From Geomicrobium sp. JCM 19039 (GTDB taxonomy: Bacteria > Bacillota > Bacilli > Bacillales > Marinococcaceae), in assembly GCF_000698145.1 (NCBI RefSeq), contig NZ_BAXB01000025.1:1-50087 (forward strand): a DNA stretch of 50,087 nucleotides. Direction: 5' to 3'. Below the pieces are notes generated by a model. That model did not search any database, was not told where the DNA came from, and worked only from the letters and a program-made list of their open reading frames with translations. Both the position numbers and the translations under genes were made by a program. This document shows, one piece after another, positions 7,451 to 17,213 of the stretch (its first letter is position 1; each line of letters begins with the position of its first letter).

Positions 7451-9051
7451 ATGAAAAAAACATACAAAACAATTGCTGGAGGATTTCTAGCCGTAACAAT
7501 GCTCGCCGCTTGTTCAAGCGACCCAGAAGAAACGAGTAGCGATGCAAGTGAATCAGAAGGTTCAGAATCATCAAGCGAAGGTGGCGACGCCGTGCTTGCC
7601 ATGGGATCTGATGCTGTCGACCTTGACCCGCATGGCTCTAACGACACGTCTTCCAGCCATATTCGCACAAACATATATGAACGATTAGTCATGCATGATG
7701 AAAATACAGAACTTCAGCCTCATTTGGCAGAAGAATTTGAACAAATTGACGATCATACTTGGGAATTCAAACTCGTGGAGGGAGTTACCTTTCATAACGG
7801 GGAAGAGTTTACTGCAGATGACGTAAAAGCAACGCTTGAGCGTGCGGTCGCACCAGAAACGGCCAACCCACGTGTGTTTCTATATGAAATGATTGAAGAC
7901 GTAGAAGTTGTTGATGACTATACCGTTCACATTACAACTGAGTATCCATTTGCGCCATTACCTGCCACCTTGCCCATGACGGTGGTGGGATGATGAGTGC
8001 CGTTGCCATTGAAGAAGAAGAGAACGGCGAGCGTAACTTAGATATCGACCCAATTGGTACTGGACCGTTTGAATTAGAAAATTGGGACCAAGGAAATGAA
8101 GTTGTACTATCGAACTATGCAGATTATTGGGGCGGTTCTGTGCCACTTAATTCCGCAACCTATTCTGTCGTAAGTGAACAACTCACAAGAATCGGTATGC
8201 TAGAAACGAACGAGGCGCATATCGCTGACGATGTTGACCCAACAAACGCCGGCACACTAGAAACGACAGACGGAGCTTCACTCTCTACTGTTGAAAGCTT
8301 GCGGTTGGATTACTTGGGCATGAACAATGAGGTTGAACCATTTGATAACGTGGATGTGCGCCGTGCCATTACGAAAGCGATTGATAAATCGACCATTATT
8401 GAAGGGATTTTTCAAGGACACGGTACAGAAGCGGTCGGCCCAGTAAACCCGCTCGTAAATGGGTATAGCGAAGGCATTGAACCGTTGGAATATGACCTTG
8501 AAGAAGCACAATCGATTATGGAAGAAGCAGGCTACGAAGACGGATTCTCCGCGTCACTTTGGTATGAAGAAGGCGACCAAGTCAGCAACCAATTAGCGGT
8601 CGTCATTCAAGACCAATTGAGCGAAATTAATATCGATGTAGACCTTCAGACGGTAGAGTGGGGTTCCCTACTTGACGCTACAGCTAATGGCGAGCACGAC
8701 ATGGTGCTCCTCGGCTGGACAACCGTAACAGCCGATGCGGATTACGCGCTCTATTCAGTCTTCCACTCTGACATGCACGGCGGTTCAGGAAACCGTACGT
8801 TCTATACGAACGAAGACGTGAATGAGCTGCTTGAAGAAGGCAGGAGATCGACGGATGAAGACGAGCGCATGGACATTTATAAAGAAGCACAACAAATCAT
8901 TATTGATGAAGCCACAATGGTTCCTACCGTACACGACGATTTCCGCGTAGGAGTCTCAGATACGATTGAAGGATTTATACACTATCCAAACGGCGTGTTC
9001 GACTTACGCGAAGCCCGTATTGTTGGCGACGGTGTCGAGAGCGGCTACTAA
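7451..9051 (+). pseudogene. ABC transporter substrate-binding lipoprotein, peptide/nickel type (SBP_bac_5), frameshifted
   Basis: The N-terminal part begins MKKTYKTIAGGFLAVTMLAAC, a lipoprotein signal with lipobox L-A-A-C and then a Ser/Glu-rich linker. The family features follow: AVDLDPHGSNDTSS, ITTEYPFAPLPA, IDPIGTGPFEL and DVRRAITKAID, ending in the usual lobe-I return. The frame breaks near 7965: GCCACCTTGCC would read P-A-H-L-A-H-D-G-G-G-M-M if one C were restored, so a C3 run has lost a base. The second part (open from 7990) continues to 9051. Total length is about 533 residues, normal for DppE/OppA. No permease or ATPase gene accompanies it, so it is an orphan. ATG 7451 follows AGAGGGG. 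Confidence 0.8.
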
Positions 9052-9061
9052 TCACAAACCT

Positions 9062-9103
9062 AGAGGAGTACGAGGATGCAGAGCGTCCTGTGCTCCTCTT
9101 TTT
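9062..9103 (+). terminator. Terminator of the binding-protein gene
   Basis: AGAGGAGtACgAGGA and TCCTgtGCTCCTCT pair around a TGCAGAGCG loop and are followed by TTTTTT, 11 bases after the stop at 9051. The minus side lacks a T run, so it acts mainly on the plus strand. Confidence 0.8.
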
Positions 9104-9107
9104 TGGT

Positions 9108-10379
9108 CTAGTCTTGCATCATAAGAGATGGTAATAAAGTTGACATCCAAGGTGTGAATGTGATGACGAGCAGAGCCCCAATGAGGACAAGAATAAATGG
9201 AAGGGTTGCCCGAATGACGGTTGAAAGGGGTAATTTGCTAATCCCTGCACCAACAAACAGATTTAAACCGAATGGCGGCGTAAGCATTCCAATGGCCAAA
9301 TTCACGATCATCACAACCCCAAAATGAACAGGACTCATACCAAACTCCAAAACAATGGGTAAAAACAATGGTGTCAAAATTAGGACGGCAGCACTTGCAT
9401 CCATAAACATGCCGACAATAAGTAAAATGAGTGTGATAAGTAGGATTAAAACGATTGGATCGTTGGCATAAGACAAGATTTGCCCGGCTAGCTTAGAAGG
9501 AATCTGTTCCATTGTTAGATACCAACTAAATATTTGTGCACTTGATATGACCAACATAACCATAGAAGAAATTACAACCGATCGCTTAGCAACGACCATC
9601 AATGTTTTTATTGTTATTTCCTTATATACAAACATCCCAATGACTAAACTATATACAATCGCAACAGCAGCAGCTTCCGTAGGAGTAAAAACACCAAAAT
9701 AGATGCCCCCTAAAACAATGACAGGCATGATGATTCCCCAAACCGCATCAATTGAAGCCATCCCCACTTCTTTTAAGGAATTCCTCTCCCCAGGTCTATG
9801 ACCTTGACGCTTTGCTATGATATAACTCAACCCTATTAACACAAACCCAATAAAAATCCCTGGTATCACACCTGCAATGAATAGTTGACTTATTGACACT
9901 TGTGCGGTTACACCATACACAAGCAGTGTAATACTTGGTGGGATGATAATGCCTAATGATCCGGCTGCGCACATCAAACCGACCGAAAACTTTGCCGAAT
10001 AGTTTGCTTCTCTTAGCGAAGGAATCATCACCCCTCCAACGGCTGCAACAGTCGCTGGACTGGAACCTGATAAAGCCGCAAAAAACATTGAGGAAAGGAC
10101 CCCTGCAATTGGCAATCCTCCCGTTGTCCAACCAATCGCTTTTTTTGCCACATTAATAAGTCTTTTTGATGTACCACCTGAAAGCATTAGGTCGCCCGCA
10201 AAGATAAAGAAAGGTATTGCCATAAGAGTGAATGAATCTATACCTGAAAACATCGTTCTTGCCACATTGTCAAGAGAATGCCCTGAATCAAGAACTGCAT
10301 AAATACTACTTAAACCGAGTGCTGCTGCTAGCGGGGTGCTGGTAAGCATGAGGAGGATAAACAATAGGATCGCGATCAT
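9108..10379 (-). CDS. dctM: TRAP transporter large permease DctM
   Basis: The 423-residue protein has about 12 hydrophobic segments and DctM/SiaM landmarks: IPFFIFAGDLMLSGG (near 57), AALSGSSPATVAAVGGVMIP, GIIIPPSITLLVYG, TPTEAAAVAIVYS and LTPPFGLNLFVGAG. It is the ion-coupled translocating subunit of a tripartite ATP-independent periplasmic-type transporter that imports carboxylates or sugar acids. Its start overlaps the dctQ stop by the ATGA tetranucleotide, implying translational coupling. It is the last gene of the minus-strand operon that begins with the Gfo/Idh dehydrogenase. Confidence 0.92.
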   Translation of the reverse strand: MIAILLFILLMLTSTPLAAALGLSSIYAVLDSGHSLDNVARTMFSGIDSFTLMAIPFFIFAGDLMLSGGTSKRLINVAKKAIGWTTGGLPIAGVLSSMFFAALSGSSPATVAAVGGVMIPSLREANYSAKFSVGLMCAAGSLGIIIPPSITLLVYGVTAQVSISQLFIAGVIPGIFIGFVLIGLSYIIAKRQGHRPGERNSLKEVGMASIDAVWGIIMPVIVLGGIYFGVFTPTEAAAVAIVYSLVIGMFVYKEITIKTLMVVAKRSVVISSMVMLVISSAQIFSWYLTMEQIPSKLAGQILSYANDPIVLILLITLILLIVGMFMDASAAVLILTPLFLPIVLEFGMSPVHFGVVMIVNLAIGMLTPPFGLNLFVGAGISKLPLSTVIRATLPFILVLIGALLVITFTPWMSTLLPSLMMQD

Positions 10380-10858
10380 TGCTCACTCACCTCTTCATTT
10401 TCTCCTTTAATATCTTCAATTATTAATTGGACAAAACGATATACCATAAGGGATGAGCCTACTGGCAGGGCAAGATAAGGAATATACATGGGTAAGTTTA
10501 GTGCTGGGGTGTAGTTAGAATAGATCATGGTGTTTTGAATCATCTGTATACCTGAAACAACAATGAAAAGACAGAAGATGATGGCAAACGTTGAGGCGAT
10601 AATGGATAGGGCTCTTTTTATAGTAGCGGGTACATAGGAGATCACAATATCTACTTTTGCATGGGCTCGCTCTCTAACTGCAATACTACTCCCAATGAAA
10701 ATAAACCAAATAATTAAATACCTTGCCAGTTCTCCAGACCATGATAATGATTCCCCAAAAAAATACCGTAGAACAACGCCAAAAAAGATGACCGCAGTAG
10801 CAATAAACAATGAAAAGATGGCAATGTATTCCTCCAGTTGATCGAGTACTCGATTCAC
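10376..10858 (-). CDS. dctQ: TRAP transporter small permease DctQ
   Basis: I choose GTG 10858 because AAGGGGGGA lies 7 bases upstream; the longer open frame upstream has no such signal. The 160-residue product has four membrane segments and the DctQ pattern SLSWSGELARYLIIWFIFIG after the second segment, then RERAHAKVDI. It partners DctM as the membrane-embedded small subunit. It lies 28 bases after the dctP stop and overlaps dctM by 4 bases. Confidence 0.88.
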   Translation of the reverse strand: MNRVLDQLEEYIAIFSLFIATAVIFFGVVLRYFFGESLSWSGELARYLIIWFIFIGSSIAVRERAHAKVDIVISYVPATIKRALSIIASTFAIIFCLFIVVSGIQMIQNTMIYSNYTPALNLPMYIPYLALPVGSSLMVYRFVQLIIEDIKGENEEVSEQ

Positions 10859-10886
10859 TGGAATCCCCCCTTGTAATGTGCCATTT

Positions 10887-11940
10887 CTAATCAAAGAGTT
10901 GCAACATATCCTCCGCACCTTCAACTGAATTAACAAACTCATCATAAACAGTTTCACTGGCTTCTCTTAACTCAAACTTCACTTCCTCAGATAGCTCATT
11001 AATCTCGATCCGGTCTTCTTCTAACGTTTCAGCATAGGAGCATCCGACGCTAGCGATTGCTGGAACTGCCATTCTGTCGTTTCGTCAGCCACTTCCTCTA
11101 TTATTACTTGTAAATCCCCAGGCAAATCTTGATAAAACGAATCACTAATCATGAGCACATAACCCATATATCCATGATCACTATAGGTGAGGAAAGACTG
11201 TGCTTCATATAAGTTTTGAGAAACAATATTGGACAACGGATTTTCTTGACCATCTACCGTTCCTTGTTGCAACGATGTGTACAACTCAGAAAAGTCAACA
11301 GATACACCCGTGGCACCCCAGGATTGGAATTGCGACATTAATAACGGGCTTTGTGACACCCGCATTGTTAACCCACTCAAGTCCTCGATACTTTCAATAG
11401 CATGTGTTGATGTGGTTAACTGCTTAAACCCTCCGTCCCAAAAACCAAGACCACGAAGACCTGCCTCTAGCAAGTAATCATCCATCATTTCTCCAAGTTC
11501 TCCGTTGGACATAGTATAGGCATCTTCCTTGTTTCAAATAGATAAGGCAAGTCATACACCTGATACTGTGGAACGAATGCTGGCATGACTCCAGTAAACG
11601 GGGCATTCATCTGGATTGTACCCGATTGTATTTGTTCCGTAATTTCGCGATCACTCCCAAGTTGCGAATCTGGGTAGACCGTAACAGCAATACGCCCATC
11701 TGTCTGTTCTTCTAGCCGCTCAGCAAAGTAATCAGCAGCCTGCCCCTTTGCGGTTGATGGATTAACGACGTGTGCGAATTGAATCGTGTATTCACTATCT
11801 ATAGCAATTTCATCTGTAGTACCTTCTTGATTCCCTTGTGAATTCTCCTCAACCGTCTGATCACTCTCACTACTTAACCCACATGAACTCAACACCAGAC
11901 AACCACTCGCGACCATCCCAATGATGACTGACTTTTTCAT
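10887..11940 (-). pseudogene. dctP: TRAP transporter substrate-binding protein DctP, two frameshifts
   Basis: Three frames together make one DctP of about 351 residues. The first starts at ATG 11940 (AGAGGGGG upstream) with MKKSVIIGMVASGCLVLSSC, a lipobox S-S-C. It then has YTIQFAHVVNPSTAKGQAAD and LGSDREITEQIQSGTIQM, diagnostic of DctP. The frame breaks at 11527-11528, where ACAAGG(G)AAGATGCC needs one more G to read ETREDAYTM. The middle part includes LSGLTMRVSQSP and VDGQENPLSNI. A second break near 11036-11042 needs one more base to join SDA to SYAETLEEDR. The binding protein captures substrate outside the membrane and delivers it to DctQM. Confidence 0.85.
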
Positions 11941-11974
11941 TCGAAAACCCCCTCTTCTCTCATTCAATATATTA

Positions 11975-11988
11975 CGAGAGCGCTTGCA
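11975..11988 (-). promoter_or_regulatory. Weak cre-like site upstream of dctP
   Basis: The minus strand reads TGCAAGCGCTCTCG, matching 11 of 14 positions of the catabolite-responsive element TGWAARCGYTWNCW, including the central AAGCGCT. It lies 35 bases before the dctP start, inside the operon. It could also be a LacI-family operator or chance. Confidence 0.3.
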
Positions 11989-12019
11989 AAATGACGGTTT
12001 GTCTTTCTGATCGACAATC

Positions 12020-12826
12020 TTATACACACGTGGTAAACCGATCTTTCATCACTTGAAGCGTCTCATCTTCAGGTTGGTCCCATATGTGTTGGTTAATAAT
12101 TTCCACCTCTATCGGGCCTCCATACCCGCTTTGTTCCACCGCCGCGCGTATGCGAGGAATATCAATGACCCCATCCCCCATCATTGCTCGCGCTTTAAAC
12201 ACATCCGGAAGTGGGACTTTCCAATCTGACACGTGGAACCCGAGAATCGAGCTAGCGGCACGTTGAATTTCTTCATACAAGTTCACATCCCACCAAACGT
12301 GAAACACATCCACGACGACACCGACTTGTTCGGAGCCAATACTTTGCTTTAGTGCGTTTGCCTCGCCAAGTGTCGTGATGACCGAGCGATCGGCCGCATA
12401 CATCGGGTGGAGCGGCTCAATACCGAGCTTCACACCATGTTCCTCGGCGAAAGGTACAATTTGCTCAATCCCCTCTCGTACCCACTTTCGACTTTCACTA
12501 AGATTATGGCTACTCATACCTCCACAGACGAGGACGAGCACGTCTGTACCTAATTCTGCCGCTTCTTCAATTGCCCACTTGTTGTCTTCAATATTCGCCT
12601 TGCGCTCGCTAGTCGTCTCCGCCGGGAACATCCCACCTCGGCAAAGGCTGGACACGTTTACACCTGCATCTCGAAGCGAAGCTTTCGTTTCCGTAAGGCC
12701 AAACGCTTGCAGCTTGTGACGCCAAATCGAGATGTGCGAGATCTCATGGCGCTCACACCCTTTGATCGCTTCTTCAAGCCCCCAATTTTCCGTCGTAATT
12801 TGGTTTAAACTTAGCCTTTGAATCAT
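12020..12826 (-). CDS. Sugar phosphate isomerase/epimerase (AP endonuclease 2-type TIM barrel)
   Basis: The 268-residue protein matches the xylose-isomerase-like TIM barrel family. It shows GCERHEISHISIWRHKL at the second strand, LGIEPLHPMYAAD carrying the metal-site Glu, VGVVVDVFHVWWD with metal-site Asp/His, GFHVSDW and, at the end, YGGPIEVEII with the last metal Glu. Family members isomerise or epimerise keto sugars using a divalent metal. It follows the DUF993 gene by 13 bases, with GGGGGCG before ATG 12826, and precedes dctP, so it is likely part of the pathway that handles the TRAP substrate. The precise substrate is unknown. Confidence 0.85.
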   Translation of the reverse strand: MIQRLSLNQITTENWGLEEAIKGCERHEISHISIWRHKLQAFGLTETKASLRDAGVNVSSLCRGGMFPAETTSERKANIEDNKWAIEEAAELGTDVLVLVCGGMSSHNLSESRKWVREGIEQIVPFAEEHGVKLGIEPLHPMYAADRSVITTLGEANALKQSIGSEQVGVVVDVFHVWWDVNLYEEIQRAASSILGFHVSDWKVPLPDVFKARAMMGDGVIDIPRIRAAVEQSGYGGPIEVEIINQHIWDQPEDETLQVMKDRFTTCV

Positions 12827-12839
12827 GACGATCGCCCCC

Positions 12840-14006
12840 TCACGAAATGCCTGCCTGTTGCAACACCAACCTCATACGCCGAACAGCAAGCTCTGGATTT
12901 AACAGCACATCCCCTTCGTCTGCCAGTTCAAAGATCTTCGCCAAGTGCAACACCGAACGGTGACTCTCTGCACCTGCAATCATTCGAAAATGAGGCTGAA
13001 AACCGTTCAAATATGCCAAAAACACGACGCCTGTTTTATAAGAAAATGTTGGCGATTTGAAAATATGACGGGCGAGTGACACCGTTTTGTCCATCGTTTC
13101 ACGGTACGCACTCGTATTTCCCGAATCCAAGTCAACAAGCGCACGACTCGCAGCCGGTGCAATCGCATCAAAAATCCCAAGCAAGGCGTCACTATAATGC
13201 CTGCCGTCTCCTTCAATCAATTCTGGATAATGAAAATCATCACCGGTATACATCCGAACAGAGTCTGGCAAACGCCTGCGCATATCCACTTCCTTCGAAG
13301 CATCTAAAAGCGAAAGCTTAATCCCATCCACTTTGCTCTCATGTTGACGAATAATGTTCAAACAACTTTCCATCGCTTCATCAAGCTGGTCACTGCCCCA
13401 ATAGCCTTCTAAATTCGGATCAAACATATCCCCTAACCAGTGGAGGATGACCGGCTGTTCCACTTGTTCGAGCACCCGTTCATAAACTCGAGCATAATCG
13501 TCGGGAGACGATGCCGCACGCGCAAGCGCGCGGCTCGCCATCACAATAATTCTCCCTCCTTCTCGCTCGACGTGGGCGCACTGCTCTTCATACGCATGCA
13601 CCACATCATCCAAGCCAATACCAGGCGCCGGTAGCAGTTGATCAGTGCCCGCACCACAAGCAATCTCACCCCCGACCGCACGCGCCTCCTTCACCGAACG
13701 CGTAATCAACTCCTTCGCATGCGGCCACCCGAGCCCCATGCCACGCTGCGCCGTATCCATCGCCTCGGCCACTGACAACCCTAACCGCCAAATATGATGG
13801 CGATACGCCAGCGTATGTTCCCAGTCAATGCCTACATCACGAAGCGGATCATCAACGGCCCACGGATCGGCCACAACATGAACCGCAGAAAACACCTTTC
13901 TTTTTTTGATAGAAATCGGAGCCGTCGGCGCTGCCCATCGTTGGCTTTTCACGGTGTACGTCTTCAGATGGCGACCTGCCGCAGGAAGTTGAATCGTTAG
14001 ACTCAC
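12840..14006 (-). CDS. DUF993 dihydrodipicolinate synthase-like protein
   Basis: The GTG at 14006 follows GGAGGTGA by 8 bases, giving 388 residues; the open frame extends 9 codons further upstream. The sequence has the DUF993 hallmarks AHLEE-like DPWAVDDPLRDVGIDWE, RGMGLGWPHAKELI, PVILHWLGDMFDP and LDLDSGN-like DLDSGN. Near residue 230, GIKLSLLD followed by MYTGDDFHY matches the strand of dihydrodipicolinate synthase/NAL aldolases that carries the Schiff-base Lys, so a class I aldolase or lyase reaction is plausible. Its start nearly abuts the dehydrogenase stop at 14008. No member function is known to me, so the role in sugar-acid breakdown is inferred from context. Confidence 0.8.
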   Translation of the reverse strand: MSLTIQLPAAGRHLKTYTVKSQRWAAPTAPISIKKRKVFSAVHVVADPWAVDDPLRDVGIDWEHTLAYRHHIWRLGLSVAEAMDTAQRGMGLGWPHAKELITRSVKEARAVGGEIACGAGTDQLLPAPGIGLDDVVHAYEEQCAHVEREGGRIIVMASRALARAASSPDDYARVYERVLEQVEQPVILHWLGDMFDPNLEGYWGSDQLDEAMESCLNIIRQHESKVDGIKLSLLDASKEVDMRRRLPDSVRMYTGDDFHYPELIEGDGRHYSDALLGIFDAIAPAASRALVDLDSGNTSAYRETMDKTVSLARHIFKSPTFSYKTGVVFLAYLNGFQPHFRMIAGAESHRSVLHLAKIFELADEGDVLLNPELAVRRMRLVLQQAGIS

Positions 14007-14007
14007 G

Positions 14008-15174
14008 TTAACGCTCACCTCCAGCACGTTCAATCGACGGTACCTCTATCCATCGTTGTTCCTTTGAAGATTGCAAACCTAAATCCGCTAGCTGCGTTCC
14101 TTTCGCCCCTTCATATAAATCCCAAGGAAAATCAGCATCTTCATACACATGTTGCAAAAACAATTCCCATTGATGCTTAAACGCATTCTCATACACCGTA
14201 TTGCTCGGAACATCTTCCCATTGATCTTGGAACGTGAACGGATTTTCCAAATCCGGATTCCATACCGGCTTTGGTGTATTGACACGATGTTGTGTCTTAC
14301 ACCCTCGTAATCCTGCAACCGCACTTCCGTGCGTACCGTCCACTTGAATTGTGAGTAGATCATCACGGTTCACGCGCACCGCCCATGAAGAATTCACTTG
14401 AGCAACTACGTTGTTCGCCAACTTAAACGTTGCATACGCCGCATCTTCGGCCGTTGCTTTGTACGAGTTCCCATGCTCATCCACGCGCGTCGGAATATGC
14501 GTAGCCGCATACGCATTCACCGCTTCCACCGAACCAAACAATTCATCGAGCACATAGCGCCAATGCGGGAACATATCGACGATAATACCGCCACCTTCTT
14601 CCTGCTTGTAATTCCAGGAAGGACGCTGTGCCTCTTGCCAATCCCCTTCAAACACCCAATAGCCAAACTCCATGCGCACCGATAGAATATCGCCAAAGTA
14701 GCCCGAACGAATCAAATGACGAAGCTTTTGTACACCTGGAAGAAACAGTTTGTCTTGGACAACCCCGTTCTTCACACCGTTTCGATCCGCCAGCTTCGCA
14801 AGCGCCAATGATTCCTCAAACGAAGTTGACGTCGGTTTCTCACAATAAATATGTTTGCCTGCATTTATCGCCTTTTTTAATGCCTTTGCGCGAAGATTCG
14901 TCGTTTGCGCATCAAAATAGATGGTGTTGTTCACATCTTGCAACGCCACGTCCAAATCCGTTGTCCATTCCGTGAAGCCGTGCGACTTCGCCAAAGCCTC
15001 CAGCTTGTCTTCATTCCTACCTACAAGCACAGGCTCAGGCATCACGAAGCTTCCATCCTTTAACCGAACCCCACCTTGCTCACGGATCGCTTTAATTGAT
15101 CGAATCAAATGCTGCCTCGTCCCCATCCTGCCTGTTACTCCGTTCATGATGATCTTGCACGTTTTTGTCGCCAT
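14008..15174 (-). CDS. Gfo/Idh/MocA family oxidoreductase
   Basis: The 388-residue protein opens with a Rossmann fold (KIIMNGVTGRMGTRQHLIRSI, near residue 8) and contains the family signature CEKPTSTSFEESLALA around residue 118, where the Lys is catalytic. EEGGGIIVDMFPHWRY supplies the second-domain active-site region. It would oxidise or reduce a sugar or cyclitol hydroxyl with NAD(P). ATG 15174 has AGGAGG 8 bases upstream. It is the first gene of the minus-strand operon running through DUF993, the isomerase and dctPQM, and therefore probably performs the first chemical step on the imported compound. Confidence 0.85.
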   Translation of the reverse strand: MATKTCKIIMNGVTGRMGTRQHLIRSIKAIREQGGVRLKDGSFVMPEPVLVGRNEDKLEALAKSHGFTEWTTDLDVALQDVNNTIYFDAQTTNLRAKALKKAINAGKHIYCEKPTSTSFEESLALAKLADRNGVKNGVVQDKLFLPGVQKLRHLIRSGYFGDILSVRMEFGYWVFEGDWQEAQRPSWNYKQEEGGGIIVDMFPHWRYVLDELFGSVEAVNAYAATHIPTRVDEHGNSYKATAEDAAYATFKLANNVVAQVNSSWAVRVNRDDLLTIQVDGTHGSAVAGLRGCKTQHRVNTPKPVWNPDLENPFTFQDQWEDVPSNTVYENAFKHQWELFLQHVYEDADFPWDLYEGAKGTQLADLGLQSSKEQRWIEVPSIERAGGER

Positions 15175-15281
15175 TACGAAGCCTCCTCTCTACAGTACAC
15201 CTACTGTATTCGATTCAGACGCCTGTGTCTTACTAATAGAGGAAAGCAGTTCTCAAAAAAGGAACTGGAACGCGTACTCGC

Positions 15282-15313
15282 AAAAAAAGAACTCCTCTAA
15301 TCTTGGAGGAGCT
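15282..15313 (-). terminator. Terminator of the amino-sugar operon
   Basis: On the minus strand GAGCTCCTC (cAAGATTA) GAGGAGTTC forms a stem followed by TTTTTTT, 17 bases past the ROK repressor stop. It separates that operon from the Gfo/Idh-TRAP operon. Confidence 0.85.
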
Positions 15314-15329
15314 CTTGTTGAACACGACG

Positions 15330-16391
15330 TCACACATTGCTTTCATGCTGCAAAATACAATACAATCCGGCTCCCGTTGACGTGCTGAACTTTTTCTCAC
15401 TAAATAATACGTGAGCTTGATTGAATGGAATCGCTAACGCATTCTTCTCCATGTAACTCATACACCCACGAATAAATGGCTCGGTCATCGGATAACTGCT
15501 GTCAATTAGCAAATGGTCTGGATTAAACAGATGGATCACTTGAACAAGCGCTTTCCCTAGAAGTTGACCCGACCGGTGCATTCCTTTTTCTGAATGCTGA
15601 TTTTTCATGGCTTCATGATTGATTAACACTTCAAGACAACCCGTCTGTCCACACCGACACAGCTCCCCATCTGGATCCACAGCGATATGACCGATTTCCC
15701 CAGCTGTTCCATTTGCACCGTTAACAATGTAGTGATCAATCATCATTGTCCCGCCAACACCATCGCCAATACTGACGTAGAACGTATACGGTCCCATTTC
15801 TTGAGGCGCATTTTCCATCGCATTAAGCGCACCCATATTAACATTATTTTGAATGTAAATTGGGAATGTAAAGGTATGTAGATCTATAAATGAGACATCT
15901 TTCCATCCTAAATGCGTTGAGCTGTACAATATGCTCTTTTCATCATTAACAACTCCAGGCATTCCAATGGCAGCCCCCAGTATATTGTTATACGAAGCTG
16001 CTACATATTCTAAAATTTTCATGATTTCTGCTTTCGTATCGTCTGGGTTATGATTAACGAATGAGAATACTTGGCTCTCTAACACCTCACCATAGTAATT
16101 TACAACTGCATATTCAATCGTTCGTTTACTAATCCCAATTCCAATTGCCCGGTAGCCGTCTTCATGCATTGCAATTGCAATCTTCGGTCTCCCTTTTGTT
16201 CCCGTTGGTTTTATTCCTTTTTCCTTAACTATCTTCTCTCGTAAGAATTCATCAACGATGAGAGAAATCGTATTCTTGCTTAGACCCGTTTGATCTGCTA
16301 AATCCTGACGTGTCGTCTCTCTTTGTTTTCGAATGAGCGATAGGATGGCTCGTTTATTTCGCTCCCTTAACATACCCGTACCTTTTGACAT
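15330..16391 (-). CDS. ROK-family transcriptional repressor (NagC/XylR type)
   Basis: From ATG 16391 (GGGGGAG 7 bases upstream) the 353-residue protein has an N-terminal winged helix (ILSLIRKQRETTRQDLADQT, residues about 16-35, then TGLSKNTISLIVDEFL) and a C-terminal sugar-kinase-like ROK domain. The ROK signature GEIGHIAVDPDGELC and the zinc motif CRCGQTGCLE are intact, and IGDGVGGTMM marks the sugar site. Such proteins bind palindromic AT-rich operators and release DNA on binding an amino sugar or its phosphate. It is the last gene of the operon, so it is probably autoregulated through the inverted repeat at 23150-23188. Confidence 0.88.
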   Translation of the reverse strand: MSKGTGMLRERNKRAILSLIRKQRETTRQDLADQTGLSKNTISLIVDEFLREKIVKEKGIKPTGTKGRPKIAIAMHEDGYRAIGIGISKRTIEYAVVNYYGEVLESQVFSFVNHNPDDTKAEIMKILEYVAASYNNILGAAIGMPGVVNDEKSILYSSTHLGWKDVSFIDLHTFTFPIYIQNNVNMGALNAMENAPQEMGPYTFYVSIGDGVGGTMMIDHYIVNGANGTAGEIGHIAVDPDGELCRCGQTGCLEVLINHEAMKNQHSEKGMHRSGQLLGKALVQVIHLFNPDHLLIDSSYPMTEPFIRGCMSYMEKNALAIPFNQAHVLFSEKKFSTSTGAGLYCILQHESNV

Positions 16392-16458
16392 GTTGCACTC
16401 CCCCATCCATCAAAAAAGCTCACCTTATTGGTCAAGGCAAGCATATCGTACCATATCC

Positions 16459-17211
16459 CTATAAATGATGGATCTCTTTTTTAAAGCGTTCGATAAATTG
16501 AGCGTTCCACTCATCTCCACCTTCGGCATTTCCACTCTTCCAGATCGGCGGTTGTATCCCTTTGCTTGATAAGATTCCTGTTGCTTCAATCATTATTGCA
16601 TTTAAAATAAACGCATTGGCAAAAGTTGACATTGCACCTACCTTCTGGTCTTGACCTTCAATACCAATTACGGCGTCTCCAACTTGCACTTTTGAGTCCA
16701 CATGGTAATCCACGAGTTCATGCAGATTTCGCTCTGATGGATGTCTTGCTGGATGTGTAGCTGGTGTTCCTTTTTCATGGTCAATCGATGAAACACCGAT
16801 CGTTTTAATGCCCTTTTCACGAGCGTATAATGCGGCATCGATCGTTGCCGCATTTATTCCATATGCATTGACAATGATGAGTAGATCTCCTGTCTGTAGG
16901 CGTTCATTCTCCATGACAATGCGACCGTAACCTGGAGTGCGTTCTATTGCCATAGAACGTAGAGCACCGCTACTAAGCAGTGTGCCTTCATCTAATATTG
17001 CACTGGCATGCATCAACCCGCCAGCCCGAAAGAAAATTTCTTGAGCTGCCAAATTCGAATGACCCCCTGGCCCGTACACATAGAATACTTTATCTTCCGT
17101 TACTTGATCAGCCACAGCGTGTGCTGCTTCTCGTATCGCTGTTTCTTCTGTTTCCAGTATCAGTGTAAGTATTTCATTAACTTTTGTGTAATACTGCGAT
17201 GTTAGCATCAT
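16459..17211 (-). CDS. SIS-domain sugar phosphate-binding protein (UPF0309/SIS_2)
   Basis: The 250-residue protein has one SIS domain. VFYVYGPGGHSNLAAQEIFFRAGG (near residue 42) gives the phosphate-binding turn, GDLLIIVNAYGINAATIDAA is the second strand-turn with Asn where other SIS proteins have S-x-S-G, and KGIKTIGVSS follows. SIS domains isomerise or sense phosphosugars; this subgroup occurs in amino-sugar operons with unknown exact reaction. ATG 17211 has AAGGAG 7 bases upstream, and the gene starts 2 bases after the nagA stop. It may be a ketosamine-phosphate isomerase or deaminase complementing the atypical NagB. Confidence 0.8.
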   Translation of the reverse strand: MMLTSQYYTKVNEILTLILETEETAIREAAHAVADQVTEDKVFYVYGPGGHSNLAAQEIFFRAGGLMHASAILDEGTLLSSGALRSMAIERTPGYGRIVMENERLQTGDLLIIVNAYGINAATIDAALYAREKGIKTIGVSSIDHEKGTPATHPARHPSERNLHELVDYHVDSKVQVGDAVIGIEGQDQKVGAMSTFANAFILNAIMIEATGILSSKGIQPPIWKSGNAEGGDEWNAQFIERFKKEIHHL

Positions 17212-17213
17212 TT

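Noticed and set aside
7442..7453. TTG 7442 as start of the peptide-type binding protein
   Set aside because: The ribosome binding site AGAGGGG ends one base before it; ATG 7451 has proper spacing and begins the signal peptide.
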